Part shown: in pieces, positions 32,457 through 44,500 of the stretch
Position numbering within the stretch: position 1 is the stretch's first letter
Layout of the letters: every line of letters starts with the position of its first letter
Source: Echinococcus granulosus
Lineage: Eukaryota > Platyhelminthes > Cestoda > Cyclophyllidea > Taeniidae
Reading direction: 5' to 3'
Assembly: GCF_000524195.1 (NCBI RefSeq)
Contig: NW_020170398.1
Coordinates: forward strand, 276,819 to 340,818
DNA: 64,000 bases
Made by a program: the position numbers and the translations under genes
Notes under the pieces: generated by a model
What the model was told of the DNA's origin: nothing
What the model saw: only the letters and a program-made list of their open reading frames with translations
Databases searched by the model: none

Positions 32457-35400
32457 ATGAAACCTAGGGCCAAGGATCACAAATTGGGGGATTTAATACA
32501 CTCAATTAGTATGGCCCTTCTCTTTAAATGTTTTTCACTTTAGCTCGACGGGATCCATCGAAGAGGCAAATTAAACCGGTGAATACCGAAACTCTTTTAC
32601 TAGATGATCTCGAGGACGAAAGTGATGCTGAATATGTATACGATGGGAATGATGGTATTTAGCTGATGAGTTTACTTTTACAATAGATGATGTGAGTGAG
32701 GATTCGGAGAGTAGCTCTGGGAATGGGAATGAGTCGTCCTCATCAGAATCTGGATCAGAGGACGATGACTCGGATTCTTCGATAAGGATTATCGGTGTAT
32801 CCCACGCCCCAAATATTTCCAAGGATGATCTTACCCTACACGATGCAATTAATGTGCCTTCTGAGGCGTATCCTGTCGATCTACCTCACAAGAATTCGGT
32901 GCTTGATTCTAACAAGCCAGAGGCATCCTCCAAATTCTTATCTAACCGAATTTGCATGCTTTGTCTTGGTGAACAAAGCAACCTAAATGACGAAATTATT
33001 GAATGTGATGCATGCAAAATCGTCGTTCATGAGGGCAAGTCTTTAATATTTCGTTATTTTCGTAGATTGTCATAAGGTTTACGACGATGTCTTCTTGTCA
33101 AGCAGTGCAAGTTCATCAGACACTGACCCATGGTTTTGTGAACCATGCTTGGCCGGTGTCGAAAATCCCGTACGTCTTATCTTTGCTTATTAAGAATACC
33201 TTAGCATTGTGAGTTGTGCCCGAATCTTGGTGGCGTATTCAAGCGAACTGATAATAATCGATGGGTGCATCTACTATGTGCTCTCTACACTCCTGGGGTT
33301 GCTTTCAATTACTCAGAATATCTTAGTGAGGTATACATCTCCTTTCGTCAAATCCGCTAGGTTACTCTTACTGAATTGCCTGCAAAAGACTGGTCATCGA
33401 AGGAATGTGGCTTGTGTGAGGAGAGATTCTTTGCTTGGACTGGTGTCTGCATAAATTGTGACGCTGGCCTATGCAAGAACTATTTTCATGTCACATGGTA
33501 GGACTTCAATCTTGATTTTTAATTTCCTCAGTGCCCAACGCGAAGGCTTGCTTGCTGAGCCAGCCTATGAGGACGTGAGTTATCTCGCATTGCATCGATT
33601 TGTTCGTTACCTTGGCAATTTGAATTAATTTCATCCCTTGTTTTTCAGAACCCAACCGACCCCTTTTTTGCTCAGTGTCGCCAGCACACGGATAAGCAAG
33701 TAGCGAAGGTACGTCGTCGCAACTACCTCTCAGCCTACAATCGATGCCGTCTTTTGCGTCAAATGTCTGAAAAGGAGAAAAAGGATGCTTATTCGATGGA
33801 TGAACTGGAGGGATTTACCGCAACAAACAATGACCCAAAGAGCAAATTTTTCCTTCTGGATGACAGGCTTAAGGGGAAATTGGAATACTTCCGTCGCCTC
33901 TATGAAGCTATGCTTAACAAACGCGAAGTGCCTTATAGTATGTCTAGGTGTTACGTATCTCAGGTTTGCTATTTGAGCACCCAGTGGTTTCGATATTTTT
34001 CATTCACTTTAGCAAGACCTAACAAGGTGCCTCTCTTTCTGGAAAACTCTCCGGTGGCCATGCGAATGTTTATGGCTAAAGCTATGGCTTTATCTCTCCC
34101 GATTGAGTTAACAGGAAGTTCAGCTGTTACGGAGGCCTCCAAATCACTGGCTCCTGGCTGTCCAGTGTTTTGCCCCGATTTCATTAGCTACGTGCTAGGT
34201 ATTCAGTGTGGTTATTGCTTCCCCCCTTCACTCTTATTTGGTCGAATGAATAATTTCCCCATTGCTATTTTCAGAGCGTGAGAAGAAGATAGAAGAATAC
34301 TCCAAAAAGGTTTCCAGTCTTGAGTCTGTTCAGAGGGAGTTACAGTTATCTGACGCCAATATATCTCAAAATTACAACAGTGTGAGCGAGGATTGCTTCA
34401 AAATGCGAAACAATCCTTTTGCGAAGTTTCTGAACTTTTTTCTTTTCCTCAACAGCTTTCAACTCGTCTCATTGAATTAAACGCGAGGATAGCGGATAAT
34501 CGGAACAAAGCCGTTAAATTTCTGGAATACTTATCAAAAATCTTACCGGTAAGTGAATGAAGAGCAACATTTCCTCAAACTTATAAGTGATACCTTGCTT
34601 GATTGCAACTGCGTTGGAATACTCTAGGCGTCTATTCAATACGGGATACTGTCAACGAGGAATGTTGGGAATAAGTCAGTGATACCGCTACTCCTATTTT
34701 AGGGTATTAAAGCATCAGGTGATATGGCCGCTCTTCTAGCGCCACCAGAGGTAGTGGAAGTCCACAGCAGCAGCCTAACTGCTGACTCCACTGCAGTCAC
34801 TTCTTTTGGTAATGGTGGTGGTAGCGGCAGGGCAGCCACCAGTGATCGAGTGCGCACTGTTTGCGGACCTTCGCGTCAGTCACGAAAACGCTGCCGCAAG
34901 GAGCGACAGTGGTGTCAAAACGTGCCAAAAGGATGAACAAGGAGAGTGACGTAATTCTTGTTTCTGAGGCGTCTGCTTATCCTGTTGTTGAAGAATGCGG
35001 TACCCTAGTTGAGAATATCTTTCATGAGTGAGTGTTTCAGGTTTGCGAAGTGTTTTTCAACCGCAATTGCATCAGCTTGAATAGCATTGCAGATTATCTA
35101 GTGTTTGTCCGAGTGTTTCAACGTTTTGTGTCATTGAGGCGTCTATGTCTCATTACATCGGTCTGAGTGATATTACGGAACTTATGGTTGTTGTCGATTT
35201 ATTTGACGGTAACTTTACTGATCCCGAGGTGCTACATCGTGAAATTGATTACTCAATTGGACTTGCACTGCCCCCAAATACGCCGCCTATACGAGTCTAG
35301 AAGTAGCTCTGCCATGCGTGCGTGGGCCTGGGGAGGCCAATTGGGCAAAAATATGTATCTGCTAATGTCTGTATCATTGCTGTCAGTCTTAATAACGTCA

Positions 35401-37668
35401 AAAATGGCACAATTAACAGAATTTTTGGTTTTTTGCCTACGTGATAATCACTCATTTCTCTTGTAGATGCAGCGTTTGCAACGGCTATAGAGATCAGCAT
35501 TTGTTGACAATTTGTGACACCTGCAAAAAGGCCTTCCACATAGCCTGTCTTGATCCACCTCTTACCCGCGTGCCAAAACAAAGCAAACTCTTTGCGTGGT
35601 AAGTGGTCACTTTGGCATCCAAAAAATGTTTTGTTGGGTAGTTAAAAAAGCATTTAATTTATCGGTTTGAGCCGTTGTGAGGACATGACAATTCCTAGAG
35701 ATTTGTCAAATGCATATGCTTGCTTGTGTGCATGCGTTATAACGTTCGCACATCAGTCTACCCGCATGGTATTCTTTATCCTACCCTCTACCACATCCTC
35801 ATTTCTATCCCACGCGTTATTAACTGTTGATTGTGCCTGATGGATGCGATTCGAGCTTGTTCACCTTACTAACGGAATCCACTTCGGTTTCAAAGCTTGA
35901 GAAGTTAGCCTCTTAACAGACCCTAATCATTTGGTGTATTACGTTCAGAACCACCCTTCATTCTCCATCGCAAATAATGGAATTATGTATCGCTATCGGT
36001 TAAAATGATTGGAGGAGATAGAGGTGTGAAAACCAACTTTCAGTCATGTTTAACCTCCTGGGTGATGAAACAATGGGTTGACACCTACACCACCTGAGAG
36101 GAGGTGTTAGTGGTGGAGGCTGGTGAGCACATGGATCCCATCTTAATGCCATATATTAACGCATGGCAGACATTAAACCTTAAATTGCAAGCTGTGTTAG
36201 AGTTAACACGTGCTAAATTAGATTGAATCATTAAAAGTAGACATATATTCAGGATTTGTCTAATCATTGACGATTTGATGAAAAATCTTGCCATTCGCGA
36301 ACACCCAAAATTCCAGCTTACTTTCCGGTTAAAGATCTCCTTTTCACTGCTGTCTCACCGTTTTACTTTAGCATTGAAAATTTGATTAGTACACACAATG
36401 TGAATTTGTGGATACTTTATCTTGCAGTTTGATTTCTTTGCAGGCAATGTAGCATGTGTACCGTTGCAGTTGTGACACCTGGGGACGCAGTAACTGTTGA
36501 CGTGAACGCTCCCCGTCAGCTTCGTCGTACCACTGCTCCTTCCGTCCTCTCACTACCGCCGCCTCTCACTGCCGCCATCACTCCTGCCTCTGCTGCCACC
36601 TCCGTCACCGTTGCCCCCACCACAGTCAAAGTCGGCGCCTCTGCTCCTACCGTGACTCCATCAGCCCGTAGTAACCGCTCTTCCACCTCCACGCGAAGAC
36701 GTGGAAAAAATCGTTGTGTTCGTCTGGGTCGTCCACGCCGCGTGGAGGCAGAGGAGTACCCTTGCCAGATGGACGCGCAGGATGTGGTGCCTGCAGAGGC
36801 CTATCCCACCACTGTGATTCACAATAGCACTCCTTTAGTGGAGGCCGGTTCGGATGATATTGAAATGCTTTCGGTGTCACAGCAGCTCAGAAAAGTTGGA
36901 TACGGGGAAGAGGGAGATGGTGATGATGATGCGGGGGAGGACGAGGGCAGCTACAGCAACAACGATGAAGGTAGTGTTGTTGGCTCAGAGGAGTCGGAAG
37001 CACCTGATGATGAGGAAAAGAAGGTGGGGACTAAGGTTTTCATCTCCTCTCAATGTTGTCTGGTCATTTTTACTTTACGCCTCGTGCTTCTTCACAGGTT
37101 TCTGTAGTGAATACGCACGAGGACTTAATGACCAAGCAGAACGCATCGGATGATGAGTTGGCTTCCCTTCGAGGATCAAAAGGTTAGTTTTTAAGAAGTG
37201 CGCTTTGTAAGCCTTCACTGAACATGAGTAAAAAAAGGACCATTAATATCAGATCTGTAGCTTTGGACCGTTTGAAAACATAAAACTCAATGGTAATGAT
37301 TAGCTGTTATTTTAATTCATGTCCTCTGCTCTAAATTAGAGTTTTCATAGACCCAACCTTGGTCTCGAAAGGAGAGTTTTTGTCTGAAGCAAATCTTTTC
37401 AACTGATTCAGTGTTAGTCAACATACTTTTTTCTTAACTGACAGTAAAGTTTGTTCGGATAAAAGATCACGAGAGTCCCAGCGAAAGTCTTGTCGATTCG
37501 GCTCCACAACGCTATGTTATCTGCCAGTCGCAAGATTCAACGCCTAAGGTAATTGCATTAAGCTTGTCTGTGTGGCCCTGACCTTGTGAAAAATCCTTTA
37601 TTTCTTTGTAGAAGTCACCGACATCGAGCAACTTCAAAATAAAAATTCGCAAATCGACTGACTCCTGA
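32457..37668 (+). CDS. PHF14: PHF14-like PHD-finger chromatin protein
   Basis: PHF14 reads histone H3 and modulates transcription. Exons: 32457-32508, 32544-32654, 32687-33034, 33066-33169, 33205-33330, 33361-33497, 33532-33574, 33649-33937, 34013-34198, 34275-34381, 34456-34548, 34703-34808, 34880-35027, 35467-35598, 36444-37023, 37098-37182, 37445-37548, 37612-37668. They total exactly 936 codons. The N-terminus (RRDPSKRQIKP) matches PHF14, followed by acidic Ser-rich repeats. PHD1 spans about 143-196. A zinc knuckle plus extended PHD spans about 205-320 (CELCPNLGGVFK, WVHLLCAL, FHVTCAQREGLL). A coiled-coil-like stretch follows, then a PHD near 617-664 (CSVCNGYRDQHLL, CLDPPLTR). A Pro/Thr- and acidic-rich tail ends in KIKIRKSTDS. 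The fourth PHD of vertebrate PHF14 is absent. Seven of the first eight introns-to-exon joins are tiny or short; intron 33035-33065 has a GC donor. The split at 34809-34879 is inferred from frame. Confidence 0.94.
35028..35466 (+). other. PHF14 intron before the last PHD exon
   Basis: Intron of 439 bp with a GTGAGT donor and TCTTGTAG acceptor. It contains only a chance open frame and no repeat that I recognise. Confidence 0.6.
35599..36443 (+). other. PHF14 intron carrying a dispersed repeat
   Basis: Intron of 845 bp (GTAAGT donor, TTTGCAG acceptor) splitting the last PHD finger at its conserved Trp codon. Its middle, about 35935-36180, is an inverted copy of the repeat at 41743-42070. Confidence 0.75.
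35935..36180 (-). repeat. Dispersed repeat family C, copy in PHF14 intron
   Basis: Reverse complement of much of 41860-42068, sharing long blocks around GGAGGAGATAGAGGTGTGAA, ATGTTTAACCTCCTGGGTGA and GTGAGCACATGGATCCCATC. It carries about 24 bp (around CACCTACACCACCTGAGAGG) that the other copy lacks. No coding capacity or terminal structure is evident. Confidence 0.8.
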
Positions 37669-38556
37669 GTGTGGTGTTGTGTCTCGCTTCTTTTGAATCA
37701 TTTCATCTCGATCTGTGTCCGCAGACGCATGGATCACTTTTGTGTAAAATAGCTGTATTTTTTAACGATTAACACTTAACTGTACGGTGTGTTTGGTAGA
37801 GCTCTTGCTTGTTTTGTGTGCGACACGCTTGGTAGAGTGGGTCTGGGCCGCGGTGGATGTCTTTTCGTTCGTGGTTCCCGTCGTGGTTTCATTGAGCCTA
37901 AATTAATCGCAGGTTTGGTGGGTAGGGGTTATACGTGTTAAAGTTGGTCTGGGGGATGGCCTAATTTTCCCGCGAGGATGCCGTGGGAGGTTCGACCATG
38001 GGACGCTTGGGGGTTATTTCCACATTTTTGAAGTCGGCGGAGTGTACATATTCTGCTCCTCTCGTAAATGTTGGGTGCGCATATCACAATTGAGTAGTAC
38101 TCGGCAGGGTCCCCAGTGGATGTTGATTTTTAGGGTGCCGAATTAGGGGCGTCTATGTGGGACTCGGCAGCGCACAGTTTGTTATAAGGACGCTTTATTG
38201 AAAATTCTAAATACACATTTAGGAAGTAACATCGACTAGACATAGGTGAAATAAATTATGTTGGAGTGGGTAACGTTGCTGGGTGTGTAATAGGCGCCTC
38301 ACTCTCATTTAAAAAGGTATTTTATGTTGATACAAAAAATGCACCTAAACTAAAACTATTCGTTTATTCAAGTACCAGCCTTTGTGTCCATTTCACTCAT
38401 TCGATTGTTTTATTATTCCATTGTTCTAGGTCGGATACACCAATGACGATCAGCTGTTTGTCTTTGACTTGGTCACCTGATTTGTCAGAGTGGGTGCCGC
38501 GCTGTCTGAGCCCAAGATAATATGGTTTGAAGCTCCCAAGTCTTGCTATTTAGGAA
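37669..38556. other. PHF14 3' flank and Atos upstream region
   Basis: 888 bp between the PHF14 stop and the Atos start codon, same strand. Bases 37800-38170 are G-rich, unlike the flanks. An acceptor-like TATTTAG ends at 38553, 3 bp before the Atos ATG, which may be the end of a 5' UTR intron or a trans-splice site. Confidence 0.4.
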
Positions 38557-41500
38557 ATGAACTTCGAGTCTAAGGTTATTTCGAGGCTGAAGTGTTCTGC
38601 CATAAACGCCTTTGATCCTGAAACTGATAGAGCATCCGAAACATTTGTCAATATATGTGAGCTAATTTTTCGAAGGGGTCGTGTTAATGGTACCCCTTTA
38701 ATAACTCAAGGTGGTAATCGTTGTGCTGAACAAATTGTTTTTCCATGCTGTGTCCAAGCTCAAGATGTAATTTTCACCCACATCTTACAGATAATAATCG
38801 TAGGAACGCACCGTAATGTCCCTTCATGATGAGTTGAAGGAAATTGGGTACATGGGTCATCCAGTCGTCATTGAATTTTTGCTACTCCCAATATCAAGGC
38901 TGGGGACCAACGATTGGTCTCCCAGTAGCAAGCAGATTCCGGCTTACTTAATGGAGCGATGGATAATTCAGTTTCTCCCGAAAAGGTAACTTTATATTGC
39001 CGGCAGGATATCACTCCCACCGTACTATGTATTTAAGACATGTAGAGTACTTTCAAACCGAGTTATGCCTTCAATTTTCCTCCTGCAGGCTTGTGACGGA
39101 CACCCTGTCAGATTTGTCAAAACTCTTCGAGGACATCAACTCTTTCTGTAAGTCATCAGCGGTAAACAAAGTACTATTTGGAGATGGACCCTACTGTGGT
39201 GTTCCTGAACTAAGTGAACTATGCTGCATATGCAGGTAAGTTTGCGCTAGCTAAAAATCCTATTCTCTACTGTAATACCACTTTAAAAGGTTTGATTTCC
39301 GCTTTTTCTGATCTTTTTATCCGCCATTCCATAGGCTTACGAACTTACGGAGAGCAAATTTATTTTCCTCATGTTGGTTCACAATAAGTTCCAACGAACT
39401 CTTGGGCGAGAACGCGAAAACCGATTTAACAGACTTCGAGCTCAGGCTTATCAGAGACTTAACGGATAACTTCAACACTTCTGATGAGGTTCACACAACG
39501 ACACGCACAAAAAGCCCTAAAAGGACATATCTCTGCAGTAGCCCTTGCTCGCATACTCATTGGAAAGACAACGCAGCTATCTGTGTTTCCAAACCACTCA
39601 GTCGAGTCCTTGCTGGTAGCAGAGAGGTCCTCGATACAATCGTAACATCTGTGTTAGAGCTCCCACGAGTGCCACTGAATGACATTATTTTTGACTCCCT
39701 GCAATGTCTGCATAGTGGTACAATGAGTCTGCCCACAAAGCGATGGAACGAGGTGCCATTGTATGCTGGTTGCCCCAATGCTTTATCCGACGATACTTCA
39801 AAATGCAAGGTGCCGAAGAGCCCGGTTGTGATAATGTCAAAATGGACCAAACCTACGTCTTTCCTTGAATCCCCACCCTGTAAATTGAAGCGTATGCAGC
39901 AAGACAGTAGGCCCCGAGTGGACGAGTGCATTAGCCAGTTTACCTCTCTGAGTGTGCAACAACAAAAACAGGCGCAGACGAATAAGTCATCGAAGGCCGA
40001 AGTGTGCGTGCCAATCGCGGACTCTGTGGAGCGTCACTTCTCGAGCAAAAGTTTTACAGAGTCTTCTTTTCATTCTCTGTCTTTCAACCCACAAACTGGT
40101 TTGCCCTTGCAGTCTTCACCTGTGAGCTATACATATCCTTCCCTTAAGATGTATATTGATTGTCTTTTTATCTACATAAATTTCTTAGGTATCACTGTCC
40201 AGTAATGATATTACGGCGTTGTGTTTTTATTTCAGATGCCAATCAAACAAAAGAGCGCTAATAATTTCGACTTCGACAATTCCACCTTCCATTCGCCTTC
40301 TGCAAAAGCGTGAGCTGATATTTAGTGAACCAACATTTATTTTGATCTTGGAATAATTTTTAGCTTCGGATCCCCATTGAGTTGTCTTTTGATAAAGAAT
40401 GCGGTAAAGCAGAATGTTCAATTTATTGCTTTTCCCTCTGCGATACCATTAGCGGACGTTTTTATGGGGAAAGATGGTATTTTAATGGCTGGAATAAAGT
40501 TTTAATTATATATTATCTCCTACGGTAAATGAAGGTGGTTTTTTTCACTACTGAGTATGGCTTGCATGTATTGAGGCAAATACTTCGTTATCACAGCAAT
40601 TGCGCCTTATACCTCCAGCACTTGTTTCAAGTGTCACTTGTTGTGCTCATGTACACATGCAAATCGAGTTGTGGCATAGATTGCACCGAAATGTCTGAGT
40701 TTACTTCTCCTGCATTCACAATTTTCCGGATTAATTCTTTTGTCATTTGACCCTTTCTACAAGAATAAGTTGTTTTATCTAAATCAGCTCATGCGAAGCG
40801 TGCGTCCGATGAATTCCTGCCACGCGGTTACAGCAACACCTACTTTTTTGCCCCATTACTATCGATAGACATAGCAACGGTGCAAATAGCGATGCCGATT
40901 CATCAAAAACTGCACGGCCGACAACCCTGGTGCTGAAGCGTCGATCTTCACGACGTGGTCGAACAGTCAGCGCCCCCACCACCACATCGCCATTTGGCGG
41001 AGTACTCTGGGGTGGCGGTGGAGTCTTAATGCCTGTAACTCCCCTCCCACCACATTCTTCACATCGGCTACTAATCAACTTTGAAGTAAGTTAGGTGCTT
41101 ATTTCCCTACTGATATCAGGAGTTAACCGCAAATAATTTTAGTCTACATAGGAATTTCCAGGCGGTTGTTATTATCATAAAAGTATGCTGTCATTAACCA
41201 TTTTGAGAATCCTAAAAGACTACTTATCACGAAATCGGCTTAATCAATGAAAATAAAGAGTTAAAAAAATTCAGCCAAATAAGGTAACTATTTTCTAAGA
41301 ATAAGCCTCTTAGGTAGTTTTTTATTGAAATAGTCGCCATAACAATCTGTCCTTTCCTTCTTTCCCAAAAAGGCACTATTGCGATGTGAATGTTTTGTTC
41401 CTGAAAGGGAAAATCTACTTTTAATCACTCGTGTCTCTATCTCACCTTTATTTGTTGACTGCATGTTATATTTCACTTTTGATCACGTGATTATCCACTT

Positions 41501-44500
41501 AATGTCAAGGCAGGGCAAAAATCATGGCCTGGTGAAATACGAAATGGGAAAGAGGGAGGAAGAGTACGAGGAGAAGGCACTTTCTCCTCCCCCTTCTTCC
41601 CTCTCACTCAGCTGCAATTGTTGCCTGGTCCTTAAGAAGTGTCCAGTTGCATGTGCGTGTGTGCGGCATTCACACACGCTTCAGAAGTGTGGACGGTTGG
41701 AGGATAACTGATGATGTATTCATCCGCTTGACGGAGGTTGAATCACAAAAGCCATTTCTCAGTCAGTTAGTCAGCAAACACTTCGTGGTACATGCTGGGG
41801 TGTTATTGGGCACACAAAGAAAGTGAAGAAGACGTTGATAGCCTGCAAAGCTTATTGTCTGCCATGCATTAATGTATGGCACTAAGATGGGATCCATGTG
41901 CTCACCAGCCTCCACCACTAACACCCATTGTTTCATCACCCAGGAGGTTAAACATGACTGAAAGGTGGTTTTCACACCTCTATCTCCTCCAATCATTTCA
42001 ACCGATAACGATACATAATTCTATTATTTGCGATGGAGAATGAAGGGTGGTTCTGAACGTAATACATCCCACTTTAAATTATTCCTTACTAGAACTAAAA
42101 TTAAATGCCATACACGTGATAAGTTTTGCGCCTCTGCTTCCTTGAAAAGCTTGAAACTAAATTTGTAAGCCAGACAAATGTCATTTTACATCCATCAATC
42201 TTAACCAACGTTTGATTATGAGGTGAAAATAAGGAAAAAGTAGCCGAGAGCTCAATAATGCGTGGCATTAAGGCACCGCGTTGGCTCCTATGGATTTAGA
42301 GTCGTGTACTCTTTGTGGACTGCACTATGGAGAATCACGGCTTTGCAGCGATCAAGGTGTGACGTTGTTCTACGACGTCTGCCTCAAAGCAGAATATTCT
42401 GAGTTCATTTCTCCTTGAGACTTGTTACGCATTTCAACGTTACCCAGGAATATGGGTGAAGCATTATTTCGTTTCCGGTCCAATAGAGACGTTTTTTGTT
42501 GAGCACAAAGTTAAGCTTATCGTCCAAGGTGTGCCTAGCTTTGATACCCCCTCTGTTTTATTTTTTTGCGGAATCAAGCTATCCACGTGACGTTTAGGGA
42601 TTTTTGTCCCCTTAGATTAAATTCATTTTGTTATCATCAATGATTACTCCTGGGTTTGCCCTGAGCGCATTTTAAGACACTGATGCTGAGGCAGGCTTAT
42701 GGATAACATTAAGAAGAGTTGGAAGGCTAATGGCATGAACAGAACGAGAATTGCGGGGACTGGAGAACCGATTTGTGCTGCTCGATTTTCTCATATTTCA
42801 GGTCTGTCGGGAAGAGAGTGATTTTCTTTTCTAGGCGGACGTCAGTTGTGATATAGTAGGGGATCATAGACACGAGGCACTTAGTGGAGGTGTCCGTTAT
42901 CTTCAGTAGCAAAGCCAACTATAACCATTTTATTTGCTCGAAGGAAATCATTTTTTATTCGCAAGATCGAAAAGCCAGTACAGTATAAATAATTGAGAAG
43001 AACAGAAGCATACCGAATGCGCCTAATACAATGGAAGATCTCAAAGAGAAAAGGCACTTAGTATACATTTAGCAAATTCTTTCACGTTCAGAAACGCTTA
43101 AGTTTGAATATCCCGCATAGAAGTAAAAATCAGCGAAGTTTAGTAAATGCGATCACGTTATGAATGAATTGCGTGTCTAGCAAGTCACCAATTAGCTGGG
43201 CGGATACATAGTTTTATCGCCTACTTTGTCGTCCAACAGACACCGCTTTGCGAATTTTTCCAAACTGGCCTTTTTGAGTAAGAGCAAATTTTGTAATAAG
43301 CTGCAAACTGCGTACCATTCGATTGTTTAAGTGGACATTTTCGAAAGTATTACTAGGTGCGGATAAGGCATCGCACCGACTTCTATGCCTGGGGGTGAGG
43401 GCGTAGTTCCTTGTGATGTCGCCTTTAAGGGGAATGCGATAGGGTACAACTTTTTCAAAAATCGCCTATTTTTGAGACTGATCGAAGTACTTTGTACCGG
43501 GGGACTCACGTCTTCCCCCTCTTGTTGCATTTTCAAATGTCGGTCCTTTTCCATCAGCCCTAAACCTACATGCTCTGGTTCTTTTGAAAGTTCTCCTTTA
43601 CAAAAAATTACTATTTTATTTTAATTTCCCATAGCGATAGTAGATTGTTGGTGCAGATTTGCTCTTCACTGCCAAAGCAATTATGCATCCTGGTAATGCT
43701 TACTACAAATAGGCAGCTGGAACCTCTGTTATCCCTTCACCACTTGGATTGGTGCAAGTTCTCACTTTCAATGCCGCATAACAATAGATTTTTCAACAGG
43801 GTAAAACACGTCTTCCGGGTGATGATTAGCCTCAGTGCAAGTGGGATTTGGCATTTTTAATCCTTCTCAAGAACGATCTAACGCTACATAAGAAGGTTTC
43901 TTCAAGCGGTCTATGTGCTCTTTACACGTTGGAAATGGAACATTTAATATGCTTCAGGGCTAATATTTACAGCTATAATTTCTACAGGCAGTATAGGTTG
44001 ATTGCCATGCGTGATATTATTAACAATTCCCCTGGTTGATGTGTGAAGACCAAGGGGTGAAAAAATAAGAATCGGGAGGAAAAGCAACTTACTTTTACAG
44101 CTGAAAGCAGATTTGCTGTCGTAATTTGAATGGTCCGGAAGTCGTCAGTGATGCATTCCTTAAATTGAGGGAGGACCAAAGGCAGTCAAAACAGCAATCC
44201 ACCCTCCTTATTGCACAGGCGTCTTTTTTCGTAATAGATTTTATTTTCACTGAAGGCACACGCATAACAGAGAACCTGTACTTCATTATTAGGGGCAAAA
44301 TATAATAATTTAATAAATCGCACTACTGGGGAATCTCTCTTACCCATTTCCACTTATCACAGTATTCCATCAATGCTTTTCCCTATTTTTGAGAAACGAT
44401 TTCAAGTGTCTTGGGGATCGGAACCGCACCTACGATGCAACAATATTAGTCTAGTGGACAGAGTAATATTACGAAATATTACATCAGATGAAAACGCATC

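Noticed and set aside
36647..37153. Open frames on both strands over the acidic PHF14 exon
   Set aside because: Alternative-frame shadows of a low-complexity coding exon.
41379..41711. 110-codon plus-strand open frame in the Atos intron
   Set aside because: Low-complexity Glu/Ser content, no splice-flanked conservation or domain.
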